A stretch of 64,000 nucleotides of DNA, taken from positions 24,297 to 88,296 of the forward strand of contig DASZSB010000168.1 of assembly GCA_035548835.1 (NCBI GenBank), written 5' to 3'. The notes under the pieces are model-generated. The model ran no database searches, was not told the DNA's origin, and worked only from the letters and a program-made list of their open reading frames with translations. Source of the DNA: FEN-1219 sp035548835 (GTDB taxonomy: Bacteria; Pseudomonadota; Gammaproteobacteria; Steroidobacterales; Rariloculaceae). The translations under genes were made by a program, and so were the position numbers. Position 1 is the first letter of the stretch. Every line of letters starts with the position of its first letter. This document shows, piece after piece, positions 8,614-17,594 of this stretch.

Positions 8614-9864
8614 CTACTTCTTGGCCTGGAACACGACCTCGCCGCCCTTGATCGTGGTCACCACGTGCAGCAGCGCCCGGGCGTCTTTCAGCGGATCGCC
8701 GTCGACGATGACCACGTCGCCGAACTTGCCCGGCTCGAGCGTGCCGATCTCGGCTTGGTGCAGCGTCGAGTTCGCGGCGTTCTTCGTGATGATCGTGACG
8801 ATCTCGGTCGGCGAGAACACGAGCTCGAGCTCGCGCAGCTCGTCGAGCAGCGTCTCCTTCGGCGGCCATTGCGTGTCGGTGCCGTAGCCGTAGCTCACGA
8901 GACCGTTGTTCCACAGCAGGCGTGCGTTGACCGGGCCCTGGCCGGCGCTCGACAGCGTGTGCCACGGGAACGGCTTGGCGTCGCGGAACAGCGGCGTGTC
9001 GTCGTGGCCGAAATGCGGCCCGAAGACCGCGAGGGTCGACGTCATCGGAATCTTTGCCTCCACGATCTTGCGGATCGCGTAGGGGTCCTCGTCGAGGCGG
9101 CCGATGTGCGGCGTGTGCACGAGCACGTCGGGGTGCGCCTCGATGGCGGTCAGCGTGTCCATGACGCTGACGGCGTGCACGATCGTGGGCATGCCGATCT
9201 TCTTGCCTTCCGCGACGATGAGCTTCAGCGTGTCGAGCTCCGGGCCGTTCGGCGTCGAGACCAGCACGACCTTCAGATAGTCGTAGCCGGCGCGCTTGGC
9301 GGCCTGCACCTGCTCGATCGTCTGCTCGTGCGCAATGGCCGGGGCCGGCGGACCGATGCGCGGACCGCGTGACGGATCCGTGCGTGCCGGGTCGTCGGTG
9401 CTGCGCGGGCCGGGCAGGGCGCCCGCCACCGGAATGAACGCGCCGGTGAACAGGCGCGGGCCCTTGAGCTTGCCTGCTTCGATGCTGCGCCGCGCCTCGA
9501 GGATTGGCGGCGGGTCGATGGCCGACAGCACCGTCGTGAAGCCGGCGTCGAGGAAGTCCTGCAGCTCCTTCGGCGCCACGTCGGTCAGCCATTTCGCCGG
9601 GTCGCCCGTGACGAGGTGACGGTGCGCGTCGATCAGGCCGGGCATCACGGTTTTGCCGGCCGCATCGATGCGGCGGCCGGCTGCGGCACCCGGTGCGCCG
9701 GCGGCGACGGAGGCGATCCTGCCGCCCCGGATCACGACCGAGCCGCGGTCGATCACGCGGCCGGTGCCGTCAATGATACGAGCGTTCGTGATCGTGAGGT
9801 CCTGCGCGTTCACGGCCGTCGTGCAGAGCGCGAGCAGGCCGAACAAGGTCAACGTGGTCTTCAT
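8614..9864 (-). CDS. Exported metal-dependent amidohydrolase (imidazolonepropionase-like)
   Basis: A 416-residue protein with a Sec signal (MKTTLTLFGLLALC, cleavage after VNA). The composite small beta-domain (ITNARIIDGTGRVIDRG) and PGLIDAHRHL with the HxH metal motif identify the amidohydrolase superfamily. Further metal ligands are DYLKVVLV, TIVHAVS, VHTPHIGR and YGTDT. The C terminus returns to the small domain (GTLEPGKFGDVVIVDGDP). Related exported enzymes act as dipeptidases, prolidases or cyclic-amide hydrolases. The start is the ATG at 9864 with GGGGGGA upstream; a longer frame to 9921 has no signal and no ribosome site. Gene order does not point to a pathway. Confidence 0.87.
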   Translation of the reverse strand: MKTTLTLFGLLALCTTAVNAQDLTITNARIIDGTGRVIDRGSVVIRGGRIASVAAGAPGAAAGRRIDAAGKTVMPGLIDAHRHLVTGDPAKWLTDVAPKELQDFLDAGFTTVLSAIDPPPILEARRSIEAGKLKGPRLFTGAFIPVAGALPGPRSTDDPARTDPSRGPRIGPPAPAIAHEQTIEQVQAAKRAGYDYLKVVLVSTPNGPELDTLKLIVAEGKKIGMPTIVHAVSVMDTLTAIEAHPDVLVHTPHIGRLDEDPYAIRKIVEAKIPMTSTLAVFGPHFGHDDTPLFRDAKPFPWHTLSSAGQGPVNARLLWNNGLVSYGYGTDTQWPPKETLLDELRELELVFSPTEIVTIITKNAANSTLHQAEIGTLEPGKFGDVVIVDGDPLKDARALLHVVTTIKGGEVVFQAKK

Positions 9865-9978
9865 GCGGGTCCCCCCAAAGAGCTCCGCGCGAGTGTAAGC
9901 AGCCGTTCGCCGATTCCGCAACGCGGCGGCGAATCCGACGGAGCGGTATGATGAGCACCCCTCACGCGACGCGAACCC

Positions 9979-10896
9979 ATGCGGCAGTCACGGCACCTGT
10001 CCTCGCTCGGCCTCTTGCTCGGTGCGCTGGTACTCGTCTCGAGTGCGCCCGCGGACGTCCGCAATGGCGGGCGGTGGAAGGCGGGCCAGACGTTCCAGGA
10101 GTGCCGCCACTGCCCGGAGATGGTCGTCGTCCCTGCCGGTGCGTTCACGATGGGCTCCCCGCCCGACGAGCCGCTGCGTCGCGACAACGAGCCGCAGACG
10201 CGCATCACGATCGCGCGCGCATTCGCGATGGCGAAGACGCCGGTCACCTGGGACCAGTGGGAAGCCTGCGTGCGCGATCGCGCGTGTGACGGTATTGCCG
10301 TGGACACTGCCCTGCGCACGCGCGAGAACGGCGAGCCGAACAAAGATTACAAGGACTGGGGGCGCGGGACACGGCCCGTGGTCGGGGTCAGCTGGTACGA
10401 CGCCCAGGCGTTCGTCGGCTGGTTGAACCACAAGGCCGGCGCGGACGACCTGTACCGTCTGCCTTCGGAAGCCGAGTTCGAGTACGCGGCCAGAGCCGGC
10501 ACGACGACGCCGTTTCCCTGGGGCACCGAGCTCGACCACGACCATGGCAACTTCGGCGCCGACGGCCACGAGCTCGGCGGCAAGGCCGAAGGCCGCGACG
10601 TGTGGGTCAACGAGACCTCGCCCGTGGCCTCGTTCCCGCCGAATGCGTTCGGCCTGTACGACATGCACGGCAACGTGTTCGAGTGGACCGAGGACTGCTA
10701 CGAAGCCGATCGCGCACATGCGCCGACGGATGGCTCGGCGAACAAGGAGGGCAACTGCGCGAACCGCGTGTTCCGCAGCGCCACCTTCATGAGCAATCCC
10801 TACATGCAGCGCTCCGCGCGACGCGGCGCGCCGTATCCCGCCACGCAGCGCGGCCGCAACTACCTCGGCTTCCGCGTGGCGAAGACCCTGCCCTGA
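9979..10896 (+). CDS. Exported SUMF1/formylglycine-generating-enzyme-like domain protein
   Basis: A 305-residue protein with a Sec signal (cleaved near SSAPA). The SUMF1 fold is clear: VVVPAGAFTMGSPPDEP near residue 50, FAMAKTPVTWDQWEAC, YRLPSEAEFEYAARAG, GLYDMHGNVFEWTED, and an end reading NYLGFRVAKTLP. The catalytic cysteine pair of true formylglycine-generating enzymes is not seen where it should be; the segment after the HGN motif reads RVFRSATFMSNP. It is therefore more likely a PvdO- or NirV-like relative of unknown activity than a sulfatase activator. No sulfatase gene lies in the window. A TATGAT at 9947-9952 could be its -10 element. The RND efflux genes start 44 bases downstream. 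Confidence 0.83.
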   Translation: MRQSRHLSSLGLLLGALVLVSSAPADVRNGGRWKAGQTFQECRHCPEMVVVPAGAFTMGSPPDEPLRRDNEPQTRITIARAFAMAKTPVTWDQWEACVRDRACDGIAVDTALRTRENGEPNKDYKDWGRGTRPVVGVSWYDAQAFVGWLNHKAGADDLYRLPSEAEFEYAARAGTTTPFPWGTELDHDHGNFGADGHELGGKAEGRDVWVNETSPVASFPPNAFGLYDMHGNVFEWTEDCYEADRAHAPTDGSANKEGNCANRVFRSATFMSNPYMQRSARRGAPYPATQRGRNYLGFRVAKTLP

Positions 10897-10940
10897 GACA
10901 GGGCGCAGACCAAGAACAAGAAATTCCCGAGGAATCGCGA

Positions 10941-12116
10941 GTGAAACGGAAAAGGACTTTGGTGGCTCTTGCCTGCGTCGCGTTCGCCGTCTCCGCCTGT
11001 GGCGGGTCGCAGGCGCCCGCGGGGCCGCGGGGGCCGGCGCAGGTGGGCGTGCTCACGGTCACGCCGCGTGACGTCGACATCGTGGACGAGCTGCCGGGCC
11101 GCACGCTGGCCTATCGTGTGGCCGAGGTGCGGCCGCAGGTGTCCGGCATCGTGCAGAAGCGCCTGTTCGAGGAGGGCGGCGAGGTCAAGGCGGGCGAGCA
11201 GCTCTACCAGATCGACCCCGCGACCTACACGGCGGCGCTGCGCTCGGCCGAAGCCGCGCTGCAGCGCGCGCAAGCCAATCGCGACAACGCGCAGCGCATA
11301 CGTGACCGCTACGAGCCGCTCCGGGCCGCCGACCTGATCAGCAAGCAGGCCTACGACGACGCGCTCGCGGCGCTCGAGGCCGCCGAGGCGGACGTGGCGT
11401 CGGCCAAGGCGCAGGTGGAGTCGGCGCGCATCAACGTGGTGTACTGCCAGGTGCGCTCGCCGATAACGGGCCGCGTCGGCCGTTCGCTCGTGACCGAAGG
11501 CGCGCTCGTCACGTCGCAGCAGGCGTCGGCGCTCGCGGTGGTCCAGCAGCTCGATCCCATCTACGTCGACATCACGCAGTCGAGCGTCGACATGGCGCGG
11601 CTGCAGCGCGCGCTTGCGAGCGGCGAGCTGCAGCCCGACGAGCAGAATGCGGCCGAGGTCGGCCTGACGCTCGAGGATGGCACTGCGTACGCCGAGCACG
11701 GCAAGCTGCAGTTCGCCGAGGTGTCCGTCGATCCCGGCACGGGCGCCGTGGTGCTGCGCGCGCTGTTTCCGAATCCGCGGCGCGAGCTGCTGCCCGGCAT
11801 GTTCGTGCGCGCGCGGCTCACGCAGGCCACGAAGCACGCTGCGCTGCTCGTGCCGCAACGCGCCGTCACGCGCAATCAGCAGGGCGATGCGGTGGTGCTG
11901 GTCGTCGGCGACGGCAACGTCGTCGCGGAGCGCCCGGTCACGGCCCCACGCACGATCGGCAACGACTGGCTCGTGACGGACGGCCTTAAGGCCGGCGAGC
12001 GCGTGGTCGTCGACGGCCTGCAGAAGGTCAGGGCCGGCACGCAGGTTGCGCCCGTAGAGGTTCCGGCGGCGCAGGCGCCGGCGGGTGCCGGGCCGGCCGG
12101 CGGCGCGCGGCGCTGA
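10941..12116 (+). CDS. RND efflux periplasmic adaptor lipoprotein (AcrA/MexA type)
   Basis: A 391-residue membrane-fusion protein. The N terminus is a lipoprotein signal ending VSACGGS, placing it on the periplasmic face of the inner membrane. Then come the barrel/lipoyl halves (RPQVSGIVQKRLFEEGGEVKAG, about 70-90, and QVRSPITGRVGRSLV, about 170-185) around a helical hairpin rich in alanine and glutamate that contacts the outer-membrane channel. The start is a GTG at 10941 with GAGG eight bases upstream, and the stop is 10 bases before the pump gene. It links the AcrB-type pump to a TolC-like channel, which is not encoded here. Confidence 0.92.
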   Translation: MKRKRTLVALACVAFAVSACGGSQAPAGPRGPAQVGVLTVTPRDVDIVDELPGRTLAYRVAEVRPQVSGIVQKRLFEEGGEVKAGEQLYQIDPATYTAALRSAEAALQRAQANRDNAQRIRDRYEPLRAADLISKQAYDDALAALEAAEADVASAKAQVESARINVVYCQVRSPITGRVGRSLVTEGALVTSQQASALAVVQQLDPIYVDITQSSVDMARLQRALASGELQPDEQNAAEVGLTLEDGTAYAEHGKLQFAEVSVDPGTGAVVLRALFPNPRRELLPGMFVRARLTQATKHAALLVPQRAVTRNQQGDAVVLVVGDGNVVAERPVTAPRTIGNDWLVTDGLKAGERVVVDGLQKVRAGTQVAPVEVPAAQAPAGAGPAGGARR

Positions 12117-12126
12117 GGGCTCCCGC

Positions 12127-15100
12127 GTGATCTCGCAATTCTTCATCGACCGCCCGGTCTTTGCCTGGGTGCTGGCCATCGTGCTGATGCTGGCTGGCGG
12201 GCTCTCCGTGTTCCGGCTACCCGTGATGCAGTACCCGAGCATTGCGCCGCCGCAGGTCTCGATCAACATCACGTATCCCGGCGCCTCGGCGCAGACCGTG
12301 CAGGACACGGTCGTCCAGGTCATCGAGCAGCAGCTGAACGGCATCGACAACCTGGATTACCTGACCTCCGACAGCAACGCCGACGGCAGCGCCCAGATCA
12401 CGCTGACGTTCGACCAGGCGACGAACCCCGACATCGCGCAGGTGCAGGTGCAGAACAAGCTGCAGCTCGCGATGCCGCTGCTGCCCCAGGAAGTTCAGCA
12501 GCAGGGCATCCGCGTGAACAAGCCCACGAGGAATTTCCTCGTGATCCTGGGCTTCATCTCGGCCAACGACAGCATGTCGAGCGAGGACATCGGCGACTAC
12601 GTGGCCACGAACATCCTGGACCAGCTGAACCGCACGCCCGGCGTCGGCGACGTGCAGATGTTCGGCTCGCAGTACGCCATGCGCGTGTGGCTCGACCCCG
12701 AGAAGCTCAACAACTTCGGCCTCACGAGCTCCGACATCGCGGCCGCGATCCGCGCGCAGAACGCGCAGGTGTCGGCCGGGCAGATCGGCGGCCTGCCGGC
12801 CGTCGAGGGGCAGCAGATCACGGCGGCCATCATCGGCCCGACGCGGTTGTCCACGCCGGAGGAGTTCCGGCAGATCCTCGTGCGCGTGAACCCGGACGGC
12901 TCGCGCCTCACGCTCGGCGACGTCGCGCGCGTGACGATGAACTCCGAGAACTACGCGCGCGACATCAAGATCGACGGCAAGCCGGCCGCCGGCATGGCCA
13001 TCCGGCTCGCCGTCGGCGCCAACGCGCTCGATACCGTCAATGCGATCCAGGCCACGCTCAAGAGGCTCGAGCCGTTCTTCCCGCCGGGGCTCCAGTCCAC
13101 GTTCCCGCTCGATTCGACGCCGTTCGTGCGCGCGTCGATCGAGGAGGTCGTGTTCACGCTGCTCGAGGCCATCGGCCTGGTGTTCGTCGTGATCTTCGTG
13201 TTCCTGCAGAACCTGCGCGCCACGCTGATCCCGACGATCGCCGTGCCGATCGTGCTGCTCGGCACCTTCGGCGTGCTCGCCGCGTTCGGCTTCTCGATCA
13301 ACACGCTGACGATGTTCGGCGTGGCGCTGTCGATCGGCCTGCTCGTGGACGACGCTATCGTCGTCGTCGAGAACGTCGAACGGCTCATGGTGCAGGAGCA
13401 GCTGTCGCCGAAAGACGCCACGCGCAAGTCGATGCGCCAGATCACGGGTGCCCTGATCGGCATCGCGCTCGTGCTGGCGGCCGTGTTCGTGCCGATGGCG
13501 TTCTTCGGCGGTTCCGCCGGCGTGATCTACCGGCAGTTCTCGATCACGATGGTGTCGGCCATGACGCTGTCGGTGCTCACGGCCCTGATCCTGACGCCCG
13601 CGCTGTGCGCCACGATGCTGAAGCCCGTGACGCCCGAGGCGCCGCACGCGCACGGCGGGTTCTTCGGCTGGTTCAACCGTGCATTCGGCGCCAGCGCGCG
13701 CGGCTACGACGCGGGTGTGGCCGGCGGTCTGCGGCGGCCGGTGCGCATGCTGTTGGTGTACGGCGGAATGGTGGCCGTGGTGGGATTCCTGTACGTGCGG
13801 CTGCCGACGTCGTTCTTCCCCGACGAGGATACGGGCATTCTGTATGGGCAGGTGCAGGCGCCGCCCGGGGCGTCGAAAGACCGGACCTGGCAGTCGCTCG
13901 ACGCCATGCAGGACTACTTCCTCGGCAAGGAAGCCGATTCGGTCGAGCAGGTGCTGACCGTCGTGGGCTTCAACTTCGCGGGCACCGGCCAGAACTCGGG
14001 GCTCGCGTTCATGAAGCTCAAGGACTGGAGTCAGCGCAAGAAGGCGTCGCAGTCCGTCAGCGCCGTCGCCGCGCGCGCCACGCAGTATTTCGCGACGATC
14101 CGCGACGCGGTGGTCATCGCGTTTGCGCCGCCGCCCGTCATGGAGCTCGGCAACGCCACGGGCTTCGACATGCAGCTGCAGAACCGCGGCGGGCTCACGC
14201 ACGACGAGTTCCTGGCCGCGCGCAACCAGCTGCTGGCCGAGGCCGCGAAGAGCCCCGCGCTCGTGGGCGTGCGCCCGAACGGCGTGGAGGATGCGCCGCA
14301 GATCAAGCTCGAGATCGACCGCGAGAAGGCCAGCGCGCTCGGCGTGTCGATCGCCGACATCAACCAGACGATCACGGCCGCCTGGGCGCCGAGCTACGTG
14401 AACGACTTCATCGATCACGGCCGCGTGAAGCGCGTGTACCTGCAGGGCGAGGCGTACGCCCGCATGCAGCCGGAGGACCTGACGCAGTGGTACGTGCGCA
14501 ATGCGCAGGGCGGCATGGTGCCGCTGGCCGCGTTCGCGACGGCGAAATGGACCTACGGCCCGCAGAAGCTGTCGCGCTTCAACGGCGTGCCTTCGTTCGA
14601 GATCCTGGGCGCGCCGGCGCCGGGCCACAGCTCCGGCGAGGCCATGGACATCATGGACAGCCTCGTCGCGAAGCTGCCGAACGGCGTGGGTCTCGAATGG
14701 ACCGGCCTGTCGTACGAGGAGAAGCTCGCGGGCGCACGCGCGCCGCTGCTCTACGCGCTCTCGGTCGTGGTCGTGTTCCTGTGCCTCGCGGCTCTCTACG
14801 AGAGCTGGTCGATCCCGGTGACGGTGCTGCTCGTGGTGCCGATCGGCGTGCTGGGCGCGCTGCTCGCCACGTACCTGCGCGGCTTCTCGAACGACGTGTA
14901 CTTCCAGGTCGGACTGCTGACGACGATCGGGCTCGGCGCCAAGAACGCGGTGCTGATCGTCGAGTTCGCGAAGGCGAGCTTCGATCGCGGCACGGATCTG
15001 AAGGAATCCGTCATCGCGGCGGCGCGGCTGCGGTTCCGCCCGATCGTCATGACGTCGCTCGCCTTCACGTTCGGCGTGCTGCCGCTCGCGATCGCGACGG

Positions 15101-15288
15101 GTGCAGGCTCGGGCGCGCAGAACTCCGTCGGCACCGGCGTCGTCGGCGGCATGATCGCCTCGACGCTGCTCGGCATCGTGTTCGTGCCCCTGTTCTTCGT
15201 CGTGATCCTGCGCGCGTTCAAGGTGCGGCCGACGAAGCTCGGCACGCCGGATCCGACCGCGGTGCCGCGCGCGATCGACGTGCCCTGA
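12127..15288 (+). CDS. RND multidrug efflux transporter (AcrB/MexB type, HAE-1)
   Basis: A 1053-residue proton-driven efflux pump of normal family length. It starts ISQFFIDRPVFAWVLAIVLM after a GTG (GAGGG upstream), which is the canonical N terminus; an ATG at 12085 would add 14 residues inside the adaptor gene and is rejected. Proton-relay residues are present: the Asp pair in GLLVDDAIVVVEN (TM4) and the lysine in GLGAKNAVLIVEF (TM10). The two large periplasmic loops and the internal duplication are intact. It forms an inner-membrane trimer working with the upstream lipoprotein adaptor. No dedicated regulator gene (TetR or two-component) is adjacent. Confidence 0.95.
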   Translation: MISQFFIDRPVFAWVLAIVLMLAGGLSVFRLPVMQYPSIAPPQVSINITYPGASAQTVQDTVVQVIEQQLNGIDNLDYLTSDSNADGSAQITLTFDQATNPDIAQVQVQNKLQLAMPLLPQEVQQQGIRVNKPTRNFLVILGFISANDSMSSEDIGDYVATNILDQLNRTPGVGDVQMFGSQYAMRVWLDPEKLNNFGLTSSDIAAAIRAQNAQVSAGQIGGLPAVEGQQITAAIIGPTRLSTPEEFRQILVRVNPDGSRLTLGDVARVTMNSENYARDIKIDGKPAAGMAIRLAVGANALDTVNAIQATLKRLEPFFPPGLQSTFPLDSTPFVRASIEEVVFTLLEAIGLVFVVIFVFLQNLRATLIPTIAVPIVLLGTFGVLAAFGFSINTLTMFGVALSIGLLVDDAIVVVENVERLMVQEQLSPKDATRKSMRQITGALIGIALVLAAVFVPMAFFGGSAGVIYRQFSITMVSAMTLSVLTALILTPALCATMLKPVTPEAPHAHGGFFGWFNRAFGASARGYDAGVAGGLRRPVRMLLVYGGMVAVVGFLYVRLPTSFFPDEDTGILYGQVQAPPGASKDRTWQSLDAMQDYFLGKEADSVEQVLTVVGFNFAGTGQNSGLAFMKLKDWSQRKKASQSVSAVAARATQYFATIRDAVVIAFAPPPVMELGNATGFDMQLQNRGGLTHDEFLAARNQLLAEAAKSPALVGVRPNGVEDAPQIKLEIDREKASALGVSIADINQTITAAWAPSYVNDFIDHGRVKRVYLQGEAYARMQPEDLTQWYVRNAQGGMVPLAAFATAKWTYGPQKLSRFNGVPSFEILGAPAPGHSSGEAMDIMDSLVAKLPNGVGLEWTGLSYEEKLAGARAPLLYALSVVVVFLCLAALYESWSIPVTVLLVVPIGVLGALLATYLRGFSNDVYFQVGLLTTIGLGAKNAVLIVEFAKASFDRGTDLKESVIAAARLRFRPIVMTSLAFTFGVLPLAIATGAGSGAQNSVGTGVVGGMIASTLLGIVFVPLFFVVILRAFKVRPTKLGTPDPTAVPRAIDVP

Positions 15289-15300
15289 TCTCCTGCCGGG

Positions 15301-15714
15301 TCAGGACGTCGGCGGCAGCGTCTCAAAGCGCGGCAGGCTCGGGTCGAGGTGGTCCCACGGCAGTGCGCTGCGCGCATACACGACGCTCTGCGGCTTGAAG
15401 GCTCGCGGATCGTCGAGCAGCGCGGCGTTCACGATCGTGATGCCCGGCATCGCGTCACCGGTGTCGAACACCATGCTGCCGCAGTTCGCGCAGAAGTTGC
15501 GGTAGATCGGCTTGCCGCTGTCGCCGTTCTTCCCATACCGGCGGGTCTCGCCGCTGACCTTCACGGCGGGCGAGGGCAGCCCGATGGCGGCATAGTGGCC
15601 GGCCCCGATCTTCCGGCAGTCGAGGCACTGGCAGAACCCCTGGAACAGGGGCTCCGCGGCCGCCTCGAACCGAACGTTGCCGCAGAGACAGGAACCCTTG
15701 AGCGTGGCAGACAT
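15301..15714 (-). CDS. GFA family (CENP-V/glutathione-dependent formaldehyde-activating) zinc protein
   Basis: A 137-residue protein with the seven-cysteine zinc pattern of the GFA family: GSCLCG (C9, C11), FCQCLDCRK (C28, C30, C33) and FCANCGS (C75, C78). Family members include a claimed glutathione-formaldehyde activator, but most have no proven reaction. It is the last gene of a minus-strand run (adenosylhomocysteinase, deaminase, thioesterase, GFA) and 42 bases follow the thioesterase stop. No exported signal. Confidence 0.88.
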   Translation of the reverse strand: MSATLKGSCLCGNVRFEAAAEPLFQGFCQCLDCRKIGAGHYAAIGLPSPAVKVSGETRRYGKNGDSGKPIYRNFCANCGSMVFDTGDAMPGITIVNAALLDDPRAFKPQSVVYARSALPWDHLDPSLPRFETLPPTS

Positions 15715-15756
15715 GCGCGATCCCCCTCGATGTCGATTGTGGAATGCGGATTGCGT

Positions 15757-16212
15757 TCACGCCGGCGGCGCGGCGATGGCGGCCATCGTGATGCGCGAGA
15801 CGCAGGTCAGCTGACCGCGCTCGTTGCGGATCTCGATGTTCCACACCTGGCTCGACCTGCCAATGTGAACCGGCCGTGCCACGCCGGTCACGGTCGAGCC
15901 CTCGGGCACCGGCCGCAGGTGATTGGCGTTGATTTCCTGGCCGACGAAGCGCCGCGTCGGATCGTGGTTGGCCGCGTTCGCGGCCAGGCTGCCGAGCGTC
16001 TCGGCCAGCACGACGGACGCGCCGCCGTGCAGCACGCGCATGGGCTGGCAGGTGCGGTGATCCGCGTGCAGCATGCCCGCGATGAAGTCAGGACCGAGCT
16101 CCGTGAGCTCGATGCCGACGTGCTCCGAGAGCGTGCGGCGCATGCGCTCGCGCATGAAGTCGAGCGTCGCGTCGGGGCGCCAGAGGGGGCGGGCGGCGGT
16201 GTCGTTGGTCAT
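15757..16212 (-). CDS. Hotdog-fold thioesterase (PaaI/YdiI type)
   Basis: A 151-residue single hotdog domain. The segment TCQPMRVLHGGASVVLAET (residues about 54-72) is the long catalytic helix region of the PaaI/YdiI class, with the HGG turn and the acidic residue that activates water. GQEINANHLRPVPEG follows as the central strand. Such enzymes hydrolyse acyl-CoA thioesters; E. coli relatives act on DHNA-CoA or phenylacetyl-CoA derivatives. The specific acyl group cannot be read here. It lies 75 bases downstream of the deaminase gene on the same strand. Confidence 0.85.
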   Translation of the reverse strand: MTNDTAARPLWRPDATLDFMRERMRRTLSEHVGIELTELGPDFIAGMLHADHRTCQPMRVLHGGASVVLAETLGSLAANAANHDPTRRFVGQEINANHLRPVPEGSTVTGVARPVHIGRSSQVWNIEIRNERGQLTCVSRITMAAIAAPPA

Positions 16213-16287
16213 GTCACGAGCCTGGCGGGCGTGCGCGCATCTTAGACGACTCTCGCGGCGCGGGCATCGGGCGCGGCACGGCGCAGG

Positions 16288-17589
16288 TCATGCCATGCCC
16301 GAGCGCCGCAGCAGCCGCCGCGTTTGCTGCGTGGCCTCCGCGAGCAGCGCGGGTTCGTCGAGCGTCTGCAGGACGTGGTCGTCCAGCAGGATCTTGCCGT
16401 CGACCATCACCGTGCACACGTCGGCCGCCTGCGCGGAGTACACGAGCAGCGCGATCGGGTCGTGCCGCGGGGCGAGGTGCGGTCGTGCGGCATCGAGCAT
16501 CACGATGTCCGCCTGCTTGCCCACCTCGAGCGAGCCGATGCGCTCGTCGAGCCCGAGCGCCTTCGCGCCGTTGATCGTCGCCATGCGCAGCGCCTGACGG
16601 GCGGGCAGCGCAGTCGCGTCGCGCCGCAGCCACTTCTGCAGCAGCGCCGCGAGGTGCATTTCCTCGAACAGGTTCAGATTGTTGTTGCTGGCCGCGCCGT
16701 CCGTGCCGAGCGCGACGTTCACGCCGTCGTCGAGCAGGGCCTGGACCGGTGCGATGCCGTTCGCGAGCTTCAGGTTGCTGCCCGGGTTGTGGGCCACGCT
16801 CACGTGGCCTGCGTGCAGCAGGCGCCGGTCGGCGGCGTCCACGTAGATGGCATGCGCCGCGATCGTGGGCACGCGGAAGCAGCCGAGGTCGGCCAGCAGC
16901 TGCACCGGGGTCACGCCGTGACGCTCGCGGCTCTCCCGGACCTCGCGCTCCGTCTCCGAGACGTGCACGTGCAGGCCGCACTCGAGGCGTTGCGCCTCGT
17001 GCAGGATCTCGCGCAGGTAGCCCGGGCTGCAGAGGTAGGCCGAGTGCGGACCGAGGCCCACGGTCACGCGGCCGTCGGCTTTGCCGTGCCAGCGCTCGTG
17101 CAGGCCCACGGCGGCGCGCAGCAGCGCCTCGCCCTGTCCCGAGTTGTCGAACAGCGCGCCGCACAGGCGGCCGCGCAACCCGGCGCGCGCGACCTCGTCG
17201 GCCACCTCGTCGAGCAGGAAGTACATGTCGTGGAAGCAGGTGGTGCCGCCACGGATGAGCTCGGCGATCCCGAGCCGCGCACCGCTGCGCACGTCCTCGG
17301 GTTGAAGGTGATCCTCGAGCGGCTTCACCCGTTCCATGAGCCACGGCCAGAACGCAAGGTCGTCGGCGTAGTTGCGCATCAGCGTCATCGACAGATGCGT
17401 GTGCGTGTTGACGAGGCCCGGCAGCACGATGCGGTCGAGGCCGTCGAGCACGCGGTCGGGCACGAATCCCGCCGGCGCGGCGCCGACCCCGACGATCCTG
17501 TCGTCGGCGATCGCGAGATCCGCGTCGTGCAACACGTCGTCGCGCGCGTTGACGGTGACGAGCGTGGCCTGCCGGATCAGCGTCCGCAT
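16288..17589 (-). CDS. mtaD: Adenosine-type TRZ/ATZ deaminase (5'-methylthioadenosine / S-adenosylhomocysteine deaminase)
   Basis: A 433-residue cytoplasmic amidohydrolase. Metal and catalytic motifs are complete: PGLVNTHTHLSMTL (HxH, about 66-68), HVHVSETE, IAAHAIYVD and LGTDGAASNNNLNLFEE with the catalytic Asp. The last motif is typical of the MtaD/TRZ group. Start ATG at 17589, five bases after the stop of ahcY, so the two form an operon: AhcY cleaves S-adenosylhomocysteine to adenosine and homocysteine while this enzyme deaminates SAH, MTA or adenosine. The name rests on motif and context; guanine- or triazine-type activity is less likely. Confidence 0.82.
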   Translation of the reverse strand: MRTLIRQATLVTVNARDDVLHDADLAIADDRIVGVGAAPAGFVPDRVLDGLDRIVLPGLVNTHTHLSMTLMRNYADDLAFWPWLMERVKPLEDHLQPEDVRSGARLGIAELIRGGTTCFHDMYFLLDEVADEVARAGLRGRLCGALFDNSGQGEALLRAAVGLHERWHGKADGRVTVGLGPHSAYLCSPGYLREILHEAQRLECGLHVHVSETEREVRESRERHGVTPVQLLADLGCFRVPTIAAHAIYVDAADRRLLHAGHVSVAHNPGSNLKLANGIAPVQALLDDGVNVALGTDGAASNNNLNLFEEMHLAALLQKWLRRDATALPARQALRMATINGAKALGLDERIGSLEVGKQADIVMLDAARPHLAPRHDPIALLVYSAQAADVCTVMVDGKILLDDHVLQTLDEPALLAEATQQTRRLLRRSGMA

Positions 17590-17594
17590 CGAGG

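Noticed and set aside
12217..14628. 803-residue minus-strand reading frame opposite the RND transporter
   Set aside because: It is rich in Arg, His and Asp, has no family motif, and lies exactly opposite the AcrB gene; such frames are a by-product of high GC.
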